Under the pieces are notes generated by a model that was not told the origin of the DNA, did not search any database, and saw nothing but the letters and a program-made list of their open reading frames with translations. The translations under genes were made by a program, and so were the position numbers. Shown here in pieces: positions 36,034 to 45,299 of a stretch of 64,000 nt of DNA (position 1 is its first letter; every line of letters begins with the position of its first letter). Origin of the DNA: Bacteroidota bacterium (GTDB lineage Bacteria > Bacteroidota > Bacteroidia > B-17B0 > Aurantibacillaceae); contig JANYGK010000035.1 in assembly GCA_025362395.1 (NCBI GenBank), positions 1-64,000 of the forward strand. The letters are read 5' to 3'.

Positions 36034-36571
36034 TTGCTCTATTTGTCCAATGTTCTTTTTTGATTTGATACACGAAATTCAATTTTGGCGCTTCGCCGTA
36101 ATACTCCATTTCTACTTCATCTATTTTTTTAGCGCCTAATCTTGTCACGGCTTTTTGAGACCGGATATTATTCGAGCCAACATGTAACACAACAGCGTCA
36201 ACAAAATGAAAAGCGTGCGTTAACATGAGTGATTTTAAAGCAGGGTTATACACTCCGCCCCAATGGTCTTTAGCAAAGAAAGTATAACCAACGGCAACTG
36301 TTTTTTTAGCTTCATCTAATTCATAAAATCGAGAGCTGCCAATTACTTTCCCGGTTTTTGTATCAAATACTAAAAAAGCACCTTTCGATTCCATAGCGCC
36401 TTTAAAAAAAGTTTCAAATACATCTTTTTTATAGCGATCTTTATTAGGATGCTGTTCCCAAATTAAAGGATCGGAAGCCACACGGTAAAGTGATTCAAAA
36501 TCGTCTTGTTTGAGCGGTTCAATTTTAATGTATTCGTTTTGAAGAGTAGGTTGGAGATCGAAGTGAGTCAT
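36026..36571 (-). CDS. GNAT family N-acetyltransferase (RimJ/RimL-like)
   Basis: About 181 residues. It begins [26 protein letters not shown], the usual start of RimJ/RimL-type acetyltransferases. [35 protein letters not shown] (beta4-beta5 and the acetyl-CoA loop) and [19 protein letters not shown] (C-terminal CoA contact) follow. It should acetylate an amine on a small molecule or protein; the substrate is unknown. ATG at 36571 is preferred to a TTG at 36610, which would lie inside the upstream gene. Confidence 0.88.
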   Translation of the reverse strand: MTHFDLQPTLQNEYIKIEPLKQDDFESLYRVASDPLIWEQHPNKDRYKKDVFETFFKGAMESKGAFLVFDTKTGKVIGSSRFYELDEAKKTVAVGYTFFAKDHWGGVYNPALKSLMLTHAFHFVDAVVLHVGSNNIRSQKAVTRLGAKKIDEVEMEYYGEAPKLNFVYQIKKEHWTNRATT

Positions 36572-36593
36572 ATCTTTGTTTTGATAATTAAAT

Positions 36594-37436
36594 CTATTTA
36601 TTTGGGTCAATACAATCTTCCTGCTTGATCCAAATCAAAAGAGGATACTCAATGTTTTTATCGTTTAATGAAATACATTTTTTTGGAACACTGCAATATA
36701 ACCATTTGATCCCTTTTTTATCGGTTACAGTCGCATATGATTTTATAGGAGCCTCAGTATTTATAGTAGTGTATAAACTTTTAGATATAAATACAGGCGT
36801 TTCTAAAGAATCTTGGGGCACATAATTAATCCTTGAATTCGCCTTAACCGTATAGTGTTTTCCGTGTTTTAATTTTTTTGGGATTATAGATTCGTAGTCT
36901 TTACTGAGTGGCTTTAAAATAGGGGAGAAAAAGAAATTAAATCCAAAATTTTTAATCGAAGAATCATTCCTTACCTTAAAATTAATGACTGTGTTTTCTA
37001 TTTCCGCACAGCACGGGTATTTGTAAATGGTAAAATCTTTACCCGGATTCAAATGCATGATCCTTCCACTCATATCCAACACTTTTTCATACTCATTATT
37101 TTTATTCAAATAGATCAGAACCGTTTTTGATGAAAGCCCGGCGCATTCAAAACCTTCATAAACCACATCCAAATCACCGTCACTGTCAAGATCCGGTAAA
37201 TGAAAATCCTCCAGGTAACTGCCTTCTATCCAATACTCATTGCAAAATGTATTTGTCGAATCCTTAATCATTTTAACGATGTGATTTTTTTCGCTTGGCA
37301 AAAATGTATTTCTTGAGACAGTGCTCCATTGAATTTTTGCTTTTATGAGTTCATTCAAATTTTCAATAACACCATCTTCCGGAGTTTGCGCATAAGATGG
37401 CAGGCAAAGCATAAATAATATTGAAAGCAATTTCAT
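36594..37436 (-). CDS. secreted protein with calcium-loop-like DxDxDGD motif
   Basis: A 280-residue exported protein with a signal peptide (1-16) and several cysteines. DLDSDGDLDVVYEG (about 82-95) is the FG-GAP/EF-hand-like calcium loop seen in VCBS and integrin-type repeats; only one copy is present. The C-terminal part (about 190-275) has strand-rich features that may be an SH3-like domain (YATVTDKKGIKWLYCSV). The fold and role are not known. It sits between the acetyltransferase and adenine deaminase genes on the same strand. Confidence 0.7.
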   Translation of the reverse strand: MKLLSILFMLCLPSYAQTPEDGVIENLNELIKAKIQWSTVSRNTFLPSEKNHIVKMIKDSTNTFCNEYWIEGSYLEDFHLPDLDSDGDLDVVYEGFECAGLSSKTVLIYLNKNNEYEKVLDMSGRIMHLNPGKDFTIYKYPCCAEIENTVINFKVRNDSSIKNFGFNFFFSPILKPLSKDYESIIPKKLKHGKHYTVKANSRINYVPQDSLETPVFISKSLYTTINTEAPIKSYATVTDKKGIKWLYCSVPKKCISLNDKNIEYPLLIWIKQEDCIDPNK

Positions 37437-37445
37437 TAGAGAAAA

Positions 37446-39074
37446 TTAATCCGCAAACACATTCGCAAATTCAAATGTTTTCCCGTTAAACAAGCCTTTA
37501 TCACTTAATTTTAATTCGGGAATAACCAACAATGCCATAAACGATAGGCTCATATAAGGTGCTCGCAGCTTACTTCCCAAAGCTTTGGCACGTTTATCTA
37601 ATTTTGTGTAGGCTTCTGCAACTTCTTCTGCGGGTTGGTTGGTCATAATACCCGCAATAGGTAATTCTAAAACCATTTCTTCAGTTTTGTTCGCTAACGA
37701 AATTCCTCCTTTAGCATTAATAATTAAATTAACCGCAGTGCACATATCCTCATCATTTGTACCTACTACCACAATGTTGTGGCAATCGTGTGCTACACAG
37801 CTTGCAATGGCACCTTTTTTTAATCCTATGTTTTTAATAAACGCTTTAGCGATCGGCTCATCACTATACCGGTTCACTACTGCTATTTTTAAAATATCAC
37901 GTTCAGTGTTTGATTCTGCAAATCCATTTATAGAAAAAGAGTCTGCGTATAGTTCATTTGTGATTAATTGTCCGTCCAGTACTTCTATTACTCTTATCTT
38001 AGACCCTTCGCTTTTTAATTTAAAATCTGCCGGTGTTTTTAAACTGCAATTAAAATTATTAACGATGGGTGCGTTAACCGATGTTATAAATGACTTTCCT
38101 TTTTCTGCGACTAACGTTCCGCTGATGTATGTTTTTAAAATAGAAAAATCTTTGAGGTTATCTATTTCAATAAAATCAGCGGTATCGCCAACCTGTAATA
38201 AGCCTACAGGTAATTTATAATGTTTAATAACGTTATAAGAAGCAGCCCTTAATACATTAAAAAGGTCATGGCCTTCCTGTAAAGCCCGCTTTACATGGTC
38301 GTTAATATGCGACTCCATTAAATTATCAGGATGCTTATCATCGCAGCAAAACATAATTTGGTCGGGGTAGTCTTTTAGAAGACTGATTAATGTTTCAAAA
38401 TTTTTAGCAGCGCTTCCTTCACGGATCATAATATTAACACCATGCTTTGCTTTTTCTAAAGCTTCTATATAGCCAAAACATTCATGGTCAGTAGATATTC
38501 CCGCGTTAAAATACGTTTGCATATCCTCACCTGTAAGGCCGGGAGCATGTCCGTCAATAGGTTTACCGTGTTTTTTAGCGGATGCGATTTTTTTTAGTAC
38601 TTCTTCATCTTTATAAATAACTCCCGGAAAATTCATCATTTCTGCCAGGTACACAATGTCTTTACGTGATAGTAGTTTATCAACGTCATTTGAATTAATA
38701 ATTGCTCCCGCTGTTTCAAAATTAGTTGCAGGTACACAAGAGGGCGCTCCAAAATAAAAATGAAAAGGAACTTGTTTAGCATTTTCGATCATATAATCAA
38801 CACCCGCAACCCCTAAAACGTTAGCTATTTCATGGGGGTCAGAAATGGTTCCTACAGTGCCATGCGTTACAGCTATTCGTGCAAATTCACTTGGCACCAG
38901 CATGCTGCTTTCCACATGTACATGCGCGTCTATAAAGCCCGGTAAAATATAGGTAATACATGTTTCATTTATTTTTTTAATGGAAGCGATTTTGCTGTTT
39001 TCTACCGTGACTTCAGCCGGGTAAATTTCCTTCGCAATAATATCAATCAAATTAGCTTTGAGTGTAAACGTCAT
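37446..39074 (-). CDS. ade: adenine deaminase
   Basis: A 542-residue amidohydrolase that converts adenine to hypoxanthine and ammonia. The metal site starts in [12 protein letters not shown], with [22 protein letters not shown] and DGHAPGL carrying further ligands and contacts. The C-terminal ade-specific part includes [18 protein letters not shown] and GGISLA. Length is slightly below the 570-600 residues of many relatives but all core motifs are present. A leader repeat of the CTGCG type (39081-39120) lies 7 bases before the start. Confidence 0.94.
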   Translation of the reverse strand: MTFTLKANLIDIIAKEIYPAEVTVENSKIASIKKINETCITYILPGFIDAHVHVESSMLVPSEFARIAVTHGTVGTISDPHEIANVLGVAGVDYMIENAKQVPFHFYFGAPSCVPATNFETAGAIINSNDVDKLLSRKDIVYLAEMMNFPGVIYKDEEVLKKIASAKKHGKPIDGHAPGLTGEDMQTYFNAGISTDHECFGYIEALEKAKHGVNIMIREGSAAKNFETLISLLKDYPDQIMFCCDDKHPDNLMESHINDHVKRALQEGHDLFNVLRAASYNVIKHYKLPVGLLQVGDTADFIEIDNLKDFSILKTYISGTLVAEKGKSFITSVNAPIVNNFNCSLKTPADFKLKSEGSKIRVIEVLDGQLITNELYADSFSINGFAESNTERDILKIAVVNRYSDEPIAKAFIKNIGLKKGAIASCVAHDCHNIVVVGTNDEDMCTAVNLIINAKGGISLANKTEEMVLELPIAGIMTNQPAEEVAEAYTKLDKRAKALGSKLRAPYMSLSFMALLVIPELKLSDKGLFNGKTFEFANVFAD

Positions 39075-39080
39075 ATAAGT

Positions 39081-39120
39081 ATTATTTAATCTGCGCCTTC
39101 TGCGAAATCTGAGGAAACCA
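39081..39120 (-). repeat. degenerate leader repeat before ade
   Basis: On the minus strand TTTCCTCAGATTTCGCAG, then AAGGCGCAGATTAAATAAT, 7 bases before the ade ATG. The cgcagatt-type core is shared with the element at 25866-25936. Confidence 0.5.
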
Positions 39121-39122
39121 GC

Positions 39123-40406
39123 CTACTGCTTAACCCCGTATTTATCGGCATACTTTTTATAAAGGTCGTTCTGAAAATTAGTAACCTTAATGTATCTTCC
39201 ATTTATAAAAGCCATCGCAATAACACTGCTTTTCATATCCAATACATCGCCTGCGGAAACTACGATGGATGCGGCCTTGCCCGGTTCCAAACTGCCTATC
39301 AAACGATCTACCCCTAAAATTTTTGCGGTATTCAACGTAATGCTTTGTAAAGCCTGCTCCTTGGTTAAGCCGTATGCGGCCGCTGTGCCTGCAAGGTAAG
39401 GCAGGTTACGTGAATTCATTGCTTCCATTTCTCCCTGGTTTTGCAGACAAAACAGTACAGAATCTTTTTGTAATAAATACGGTAATTTATAAAACAGGTC
39501 TATATCCGCTTCAGGTAATTCAGGTAGGTCGTGCACACGATTAACCATAACCGCGATGTTATTTTCTTTTAAAAGCTGCGTTACTTTATAGCTGTCTTTA
39601 CCGCCAACAATAACCGTTTTTTTAATGCCGAATTTTTTAGAGAAATTCACGGCCATTATAATATCCTTTACATAATCGGTATGGATGTATAGATTTTTAG
39701 TGCCGTTAAATAAACCCCTCATAGCTTCAAAACGTAAGTTTTTTTCACTAACGGTTGGCGTGTTGTTATAGGCCTTTGCGTTTTCAAAAAAAGTGTTCAG
39801 ATCATTTAATTGCTCCCGAAACTTTGTATTCTTATCACTTGGTTGCGGTTCTGCCCACCAGCCGTGTCTTTGTATAGAAATAGGAAAATTTAAATGGATG
39901 CCGTCATCCGGTTTTATCACAGCATCTTCCCAGTTCCAACCGTCTGTTGCCAGTATGGAAGAGCTACCGCTAATAACACCGTAGCGCGGTGTAGACTGTG
40001 TATACAATATACCGTTGGCTTTAACCGTTTCTAAAATTTTACTGTCAGTATTGTAAGCGATCAAACTCCTAATGTGCGGGTTATAATCTCCTACTTCCGC
40101 GTAATCGCTGGTTTGTCTTACAGCTTCCGCTTCCTGTAAACCTAAAATACAATTAGGAGCTATAAATCCCGGATACACATGTTTGCCGAACACATCAATA
40201 GTTGTATCAAATTTCGTCATATCTAATTTTGTAAGGCGCGCATCGGCAACAAAATCAATTTTCCCTTCCGAAAAAGCGACATAGCTGTTTTCAATAACTT
40301 GCCCGTTACCAATATGAGCTGTTCCGTTCATTAACAAAATTCTTTTTTTGTTTTGAGCAACTAATGCTGTACTTAGTGTTAACAGTATAATAACGAGTGT
40401 TTTCAT
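39123..40406 (-). CDS. secreted amidohydrolase-like protein lacking the HxH metal motif
   Basis: A 427-residue protein with a signal peptide (1-18) and an imidazolonepropionase-like amidohydrolase fold. It has the composite beta-domain (KRILLMNGTAHIGNGQVIENSYVAF) and the C-terminal end AASIVVSAGDVLDMKSSVIAMAFINGRYI. Where active members have GFID(A/S)HxH, this one reads YPGFIAPNCILGL, so the first two metal ligands are absent. Loss of activity or a different mechanism is likely. Bacteroidota carry groups of such proteins, and their role is unknown. It lies 48 bases upstream of ade on the same strand. Confidence 0.82.
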   Translation of the reverse strand: MKTLVIILLTLSTALVAQNKKRILLMNGTAHIGNGQVIENSYVAFSEGKIDFVADARLTKLDMTKFDTTIDVFGKHVYPGFIAPNCILGLQEAEAVRQTSDYAEVGDYNPHIRSLIAYNTDSKILETVKANGILYTQSTPRYGVISGSSSILATDGWNWEDAVIKPDDGIHLNFPISIQRHGWWAEPQPSDKNTKFREQLNDLNTFFENAKAYNNTPTVSEKNLRFEAMRGLFNGTKNLYIHTDYVKDIIMAVNFSKKFGIKKTVIVGGKDSYKVTQLLKENNIAVMVNRVHDLPELPEADIDLFYKLPYLLQKDSVLFCLQNQGEMEAMNSRNLPYLAGTAAAYGLTKEQALQSITLNTAKILGVDRLIGSLEPGKAASIVVSAGDVLDMKSSVIAMAFINGRYIKVTNFQNDLYKKYADKYGVKQ

Positions 40407-40474
40407 TCAAAAACTATAATTGTGGACAGGTAAATATAAACAAAAAATAAAGCAAACCGGGTATGCAAAAATCT

Positions 40475-40482
40475 TAACTTTG
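40475..40482 (+). promoter_or_regulatory. Bacteroidota -7 promoter box very close to start codon
   Basis: TAACTTTG matches TAnnTTTG and ends 3 bases before the ATG at 40486. If used, the transcript would begin at or near the start codon, giving a leaderless mRNA. Confidence 0.5.
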
Positions 40483-40485
40483 CGC

Positions 40486-41697
40486 ATGTCCAAAAAAAAT
40501 AAAAAACCGGCTAAGCCCCATCGCATTTTATTGCAGGCGGTTGTTGACGCTCTATCTACCATATTTAACGATCAAAAATATGCCGATAAGGTTATTGAAA
40601 AAACATTAAAGGAAAATCCGAAATTTGGTGGCAGGGACAGGCGCTTTGTAGCGGAAACAACTTATGATATGGTGCGACAATACCGTTTATTGTCCTATTT
40701 GGCCGATTCAGAAACAAGTTATTGGGAAATGTTGGGTGTTTATTTTATTTTAAAATATATGCCAATGCCCGATGAACGAGACTTTAAAAACCTTGATGAA
40801 AAAAAGATTCTGGATAAATACAAAGCCCTGAAAGATGAAAAGATTTTACAGGCTTACCCTGATTGGTTATGGACATTGGGAGAAACAGAATTAGGTAAAG
40901 AAGAATGGGAAGAGCAGGCAAAAGCGCTTAATAAACAGGCAGAAGTAGTGTTGAGGGTTAATACCTTAAAAACTAAAAAAGAAATTTTATTAAAACATTT
41001 AGCGGAACAGGAGATTGAAGTTGTACCTTTAGAAGACCACAAGGATGCATTGGTTTTAGTGAACAGGCAAAACCTTTTCCAAAATCAATTATTTAAGCTG
41101 GGCTTATTCGAATTACAGGATGCCGGCTCGCAGCAGATCTCTGAATTTCTAGCGCCTGAAGCCGGGATGCGTGTCATTGATGCCTGTGCAGGCGGCGGCG
41201 GAAAGAGCCTCCATATCTCGGCACTCATGCAAAATAAAGGACAGATCATTTCCATGGATATTACACAATGGAAATTGGATGAATTAAAAAAACGGGCGCG
41301 CAGGGCAGGAGCGGGTAATATTGAACCGCGATTAATTGAAGGGAGTAAAACCATTAAACGATTAGAAAATACGGCCGATAGAGTATTACTGGACGTGCCT
41401 TGCAGCGGTATGGGAGTTATAAAAAGAAACCCCGACGCTAAATGGAAACTGAATTTAGAATTTATTGAACGCACAAAATCCCTGCAACAAAAAATATTGA
41501 ACGATTACTCAGGCATGACAAAAATAGGCGGACAACTTGTGTATTCTACCTGTAGTATTTTACCAAGTGAAAACAGGAACCGGGTGGATGCCTTTTTAGC
41601 AGACAATAAAAATTTTGAATTGATAAAAGATAGAACTATTTTGCCGAGCGAAGGCTTCGACGGATTTTATATGGCACAAATAAAACGCGTAAAATAA
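40486..41697 (+). CDS. RsmB/NOP2-like RNA (cytosine-5) methyltransferase
   Basis: A 403-residue SAM-dependent RNA methyltransferase. The N-terminal part (about 10-150) resembles the NusB-like/FmU domain. The catalytic domain has the SAM motif I DACAGGGGKSLH, motif IV DVPCSGMGVIKRNPDAKW with one catalytic Cys, and motif VI YSTCSILPSEN with the second Cys. It should make m5C in rRNA; whether the target is C967 as in RsmB cannot be told. ATG at 40486 is chosen because a promoter box lies directly before it, excluding a TTG at 40420. Confidence 0.9.
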   Translation: MSKKNKKPAKPHRILLQAVVDALSTIFNDQKYADKVIEKTLKENPKFGGRDRRFVAETTYDMVRQYRLLSYLADSETSYWEMLGVYFILKYMPMPDERDFKNLDEKKILDKYKALKDEKILQAYPDWLWTLGETELGKEEWEEQAKALNKQAEVVLRVNTLKTKKEILLKHLAEQEIEVVPLEDHKDALVLVNRQNLFQNQLFKLGLFELQDAGSQQISEFLAPEAGMRVIDACAGGGGKSLHISALMQNKGQIISMDITQWKLDELKKRARRAGAGNIEPRLIEGSKTIKRLENTADRVLLDVPCSGMGVIKRNPDAKWKLNLEFIERTKSLQQKILNDYSGMTKIGGQLVYSTCSILPSENRNRVDAFLADNKNFELIKDRTILPSEGFDGFYMAQIKRVK

Positions 41698-41760
41698 TTT
41701 TAATTCATTCGAAGCAATTAACCGGTTACTCTCATTTAAAAACAATTAACTCTTATAAAT

Positions 41761-42147
41761 ATGAAAAAAGCACTTACACTTATCGCCCTCTTTATCTCTG
41801 TAATTAGTTTTTCGCAAACTAAAGTGGAGAATGTGGATGCTGCAACCTTTAAGAAAATGATCGATGAAAAAAAATCAGTATTGATCGACCTTCGAACGAG
41901 CGATGAATTAAAAGTTAAGGGTTATATTAAAGGTTCCACACAAATTAATTATTTAGATAAAAATTCAGAAGCCGTAATTTCTAAATTAGATAAAAGTAAA
42001 ACCTACTTAATTTATTGCGCCGGTGGCGGAAGAAGTGGAGAATGCGCTGACCTTATGAAAAAAGAAGGCTTTGCACACGTTGTTAACCTTGAAAAAGGAT
42101 TTGACGATTGGAAGAAAAAGGGCTATGAGATTGAAAGGCAAGACTAA
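41761..42147 (+). CDS. exported rhodanese-domain protein
   Basis: A 128-residue single-domain rhodanese with a signal peptide (1-18), so it acts in the periplasm. The active-site Cys86 sits in YCAGGGRSGECA, a six-residue loop (86-91) of the sulfurtransferase type. VLIDLRTSDELKVKGYIKGS is the usual N-terminal CH2A-like motif. It may transfer sulfur or bind a redox partner. Its end is 10 bases from the convergent gene 42157-42621. Confidence 0.92.
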   Translation: MKKALTLIALFISVISFSQTKVENVDAATFKKMIDEKKSVLIDLRTSDELKVKGYIKGSTQINYLDKNSEAVISKLDKSKTYLIYCAGGGRSGECADLMKKEGFAHVVNLEKGFDDWKKKGYEIERQD

Positions 42148-42156
42148 AATAACCTG

Positions 42157-42621
42157 CTATTTAAGCCTGTAACCAAGCATAAAAACCGCGCATCCTGTGT
42201 ATGCCCCTGCTTCTGCTTGAGGAACTATATAATCAACATATACGGTGCGAACCCGTGTTACATCAAACTGAAATTCTTTTTTATCGGAAGCCGACTCTTT
42301 CGAAGAAAATAATAATTTTCTGTTTTTAGAAGTCTTGTCTTTATTATAAATTTGCACTTCCACATGCTTAGGCAATGCTTCCATTTCAAATACAAACCGG
42401 TATTTTTCTCCAATAAACAAAGGCACTTCCACCTCTTTAACCGACTCTTTGGTTTTATATAATATTTTAGTCATTTCCGAACTGTCATACTTATAAGGGT
42501 CCAACAAAGCACTTGCTTTTTCTTTCATTTCCTTAGCATTACATAAAATATTGCCGGTTTGAAAAGACATTAAAATAAAAATAAAAGTTAACGTTAGGAT
42601 AGGTATAATAATTGTTTTCAT
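42157..42621 (-). CDS. small exported protein of unknown function
   Basis: A 154-residue protein with an N-terminal hydrophobic segment (IIIPILTLTFIFILMSF) that serves as signal or anchor. The mature part is beta-rich: KEVEVPLFIGEKYRFVFEMEALPKHVEVQIYNK suggests a C2- or jellyroll-like sandwich. Two cysteines are present (27 and about 147). I do not recognise a family. It shares strand and neighbourhood with a lipoprotein gene 59 bases upstream and an S41 protease beyond that. Confidence 0.7.
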   Translation of the reverse strand: MKTIIIPILTLTFIFILMSFQTGNILCNAKEMKEKASALLDPYKYDSSEMTKILYKTKESVKEVEVPLFIGEKYRFVFEMEALPKHVEVQIYNKDKTSKNRKLLFSSKESASDKKEFQFDVTRVRTVYVDYIVPQAEAGAYTGCAVFMLGYRLK

Positions 42622-42680
42622 GTGTAAAAAGTATGGATTTTTTTAATTATCGTTAATTCGGGGTTTAAGCTTTTAAATTA

Positions 42681-43571
42681 TTATTTGATCATTTCTGCTC
42701 TGAGTGCTTTAATAGATTCTATCATAAGCCTCATTTCATTATCCGTTATAGAAATTGTGTTGGAATCAATCTCTTCATCTTTCTCTACCGCCGAGCTGAT
42801 AGCGGGGATCATATTAAATTCATTATTAATTTTTTCGATCGAGGCAATTAATGCCGGCACTTCCACTTCTGTATTTTTATTGCTTTTAAGCGCTTTAATA
42901 ATGGGTTCAGACAATAGCAATTGTTCTAATAAGCTCGCCTGAATTTTTTTATTTTTATCTTTGGTGTAAATTTCACAGGCAATGTATAGGCTTTCAGTCC
43001 AAGCGCCGGCAATGGCCAACACCTTAATATGCTTTTGTTTATTTTCCTCAAACATAATATCCGTTTTCATTTGAACACTCGAAACCAACTTGATCAAAGA
43101 ATCATCATTCGAAATATTTTTGTCAAATCTCTGAGCCATATTTTCACTTTCAAAAGCCTTATCCAGCCCTAAATAAGAGCCTATATCCTTACAGGCCTTT
43201 AAGTATTCTTTCGATTCCTGGTACTTTTTATTAAATAAGCAATAAGCAAGATCCGCACTGTATATACCAAAATTAACAGCTTTTTTATAATTGCTTGTAT
43301 TATATTTTGTTGTATTTGCTTTATTATTGGGAAGCGTAGAGATAAAGCCTGCGCCCGATTTTTTAAATACATAAGCTATTTGCAGCGGAGACGGTAGGTT
43401 ATAAGAAACATCGTTATCATCGGTTGCCGCTGCTAAAGCAATATCGGGCATGTTCACTGTTGAATCAGGTTCCTCAGCCAATTGGTTTTTTTGATCTTCA
43501 GAATTAGTACCGCAGGAAAAAAAGACCGGCAACGCTGCAATTAAAGGAATAGCTAAAAGTTTTATCGTCAT
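42681..43571 (-). CDS. lipoprotein of unknown function
   Basis: A 296-residue protein with a lipoprotein signal (AIPLIAALPVFFSCGTN; Cys20). The mature region starts with a flexible acidic stretch (NSEDQKNQLAEEPDST) and then becomes mostly helical (YSADLAYCLFNKKYQESKEYLKACKDIGSYLGL). Its helical repeat character suggests a protein-binding role. It has no recognised family. It lies between the small exported protein and the S41 protease and may share their transcript. Confidence 0.75.
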   Translation of the reverse strand: MTIKLLAIPLIAALPVFFSCGTNSEDQKNQLAEEPDSTVNMPDIALAAATDDNDVSYNLPSPLQIAYVFKKSGAGFISTLPNNKANTTKYNTSNYKKAVNFGIYSADLAYCLFNKKYQESKEYLKACKDIGSYLGLDKAFESENMAQRFDKNISNDDSLIKLVSSVQMKTDIMFEENKQKHIKVLAIAGAWTESLYIACEIYTKDKNKKIQASLLEQLLLSEPIIKALKSNKNTEVEVPALIASIEKINNEFNMIPAISSAVEKDEEIDSNTISITDNEMRLMIESIKALRAEMIK

Positions 43572-43611
43572 AATAAATAGTTATAACAGTAAAAATAGCT
43601 ATTTAAATGGA

Positions 43612-45243
43612 TTATTTGTTTTTATTTAAAATTTCTGCTGCCTTTAAGATGCACTTATCATTTTCATTGATAATAGGATAATAAGCGTCTTTATCAAACA
43701 CATCTCTGCCTATCAATGCTTTTAAATAAGGCTTTAACGCGCTTGTTGCTTTTGCTTTAGTGCCGGCATCTAACTTTACGTTTTGATTTTCGCAATAAGC
43801 GTAAAAGCCTTCTAAAACATCATGACTTACCGTAAATTGATTAATAAAATTTTTAGCGGACCCATACGCTTTTAATTTAGCCCGGTTACTGTCCGAATAT
43901 TCAAAAGCAAAGGTGTTAACAACACCCGCGTAAAATAATTTATTTAATACAGAGTTTGCTTTTGAAGTATCTATCGGTACAAATACATCCGGCATAATGC
44001 CGCCGCCGCCATATACTGTTTTTCCTTCCGGTGTTTTATATTCTTTCGATTTATCAAGCTTAATGCTGTCCGCATTCAGCAGCTCCCCGGTCGCAAAACG
44101 ATCGTATTCTTCATTATAGTATTGATCCTTATCATTTGTATAAGGCTTTTGAATACAGCGCCCGGTTGGCGTATAGTATCTGGCAATGGTTAACCGTATA
44201 GCAGATCCGTCGGGCAATTGCATTTGGTCCTGTACAAGCCCTTTACCAAAGCTTCTCCTGCCAATAATAATCCCCCTGTCGTTATCCTGTATGGCACCAG
44301 CTACAATTTCGCTGGCGCTTGCCGATCCTTCATCAATTAAAACGGCCATGGGGCTGTTTTCAAAACTGCCCCGCTCCGTTGCTTTATAAACCTTTTTTGG
44401 GTTTGCCTTACCCTGTGTGTAAACAATTTGCAAACCATTAGCCAAAAACTCGTCCGAAATATCAACGGCTGCATTTAAATAACCTCCGGGATTACCGCGC
44501 AAATCCAATACCAGTTTTTTCATACCCTCTTTACTTAAAGTATTAAAGGCTTTTAAATATTCCTCATAAGTTGTAGCGGCAAACTTGCTTATTTTAATGT
44601 AACCTATTGTTTTATCAATCATATAATAAGCATCCAAGCTGTACAAAGGAATAGCATCTCTTATTATTTTAAAATCGATCGCTTTTTTAATTCCCGAACG
44701 CATCATACTAACGTTAACGGTACTGCCTTTGATGCCTCTCAGTTTGTCAAAAACTTCCTTATTGGTAATTTTTACACCGGCGGCGTTTTTACCTTCTATT
44801 TTAATAAGCTTATCTCCTGCCCGTATTCCTATTTTTTCTGAAGGTCCTCCATCAATAGGGTTTATAACCCTTATGGTATCTTTAATAATATTAAATTCTA
44901 CGCCAATTCCGTCAAAATTACCTTCCAAAGGTTCATTAACGGCATTAAATTCACTGGCTGCTATGTAACTCGAATGTGGGTCAAGGCTTTGCAATAAAGA
45001 AGTTACTGTTTTTTCTACAAGCTCTTTTTTGTTGATCGTATCAACATACTGGTATTCTATATAATCTAAAAGGCTGTTTATTTTTTCGTTGCCTGAGCTT
45101 TGATTTCGAGAAAATGAACCCCCCGTACTCATTCTTTGACTTAAAAAATAACCCAGCCAAATTCCTAAAACTAAAACTAAAGACAATATAACTGGTAAAA
45201 AAACGTTCCGATTACGTGGAGGCGTAGGCTTTTCAAAGTCCAT
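43612..45243 (-). CDS. S41 C-terminal processing protease
   Basis: A 543-residue protease of the CtpA/Prc family. One N-terminal membrane helix (about 14-34) anchors it, so the protease domain is periplasmic. A PDZ domain (about 110-190, with GIRAGDKLIKIEGKN) precedes the serine-lysine catalytic site: S309 in DEGSASASE and K334 in SFGKG. A C-terminal extension (about 440-543) is present. It would cut periplasmic or secreted proteins from their C-terminus. It starts 56 bases from the divergent Rieske-like gene. Confidence 0.93.
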   Translation of the reverse strand: MDFEKPTPPRNRNVFLPVILSLVLVLGIWLGYFLSQRMSTGGSFSRNQSSGNEKINSLLDYIEYQYVDTINKKELVEKTVTSLLQSLDPHSSYIAASEFNAVNEPLEGNFDGIGVEFNIIKDTIRVINPIDGGPSEKIGIRAGDKLIKIEGKNAAGVKITNKEVFDKLRGIKGSTVNVSMMRSGIKKAIDFKIIRDAIPLYSLDAYYMIDKTIGYIKISKFAATTYEEYLKAFNTLSKEGMKKLVLDLRGNPGGYLNAAVDISDEFLANGLQIVYTQGKANPKKVYKATERGSFENSPMAVLIDEGSASASEIVAGAIQDNDRGIIIGRRSFGKGLVQDQMQLPDGSAIRLTIARYYTPTGRCIQKPYTNDKDQYYNEEYDRFATGELLNADSIKLDKSKEYKTPEGKTVYGGGGIMPDVFVPIDTSKANSVLNKLFYAGVVNTFAFEYSDSNRAKLKAYGSAKNFINQFTVSHDVLEGFYAYCENQNVKLDAGTKAKATSALKPYLKALIGRDVFDKDAYYPIINENDKCILKAAEILNKNK

Positions 45244-45252
45244 AAAATGATG

Positions 45253-45260
45253 TATATTTG
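45253..45260 (+). promoter_or_regulatory. Bacteroidota -7 promoter box
   Basis: TATATTTG matches TAnnTTTG and lies 39 bases before the ATG at 45300, in the divergent gap with the S41 protease gene. Confidence 0.55.
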
Positions 45261-45299
45261 TAGCGTTAAAGGTATTTGTTTAAAGGATAGTGTTGACTA

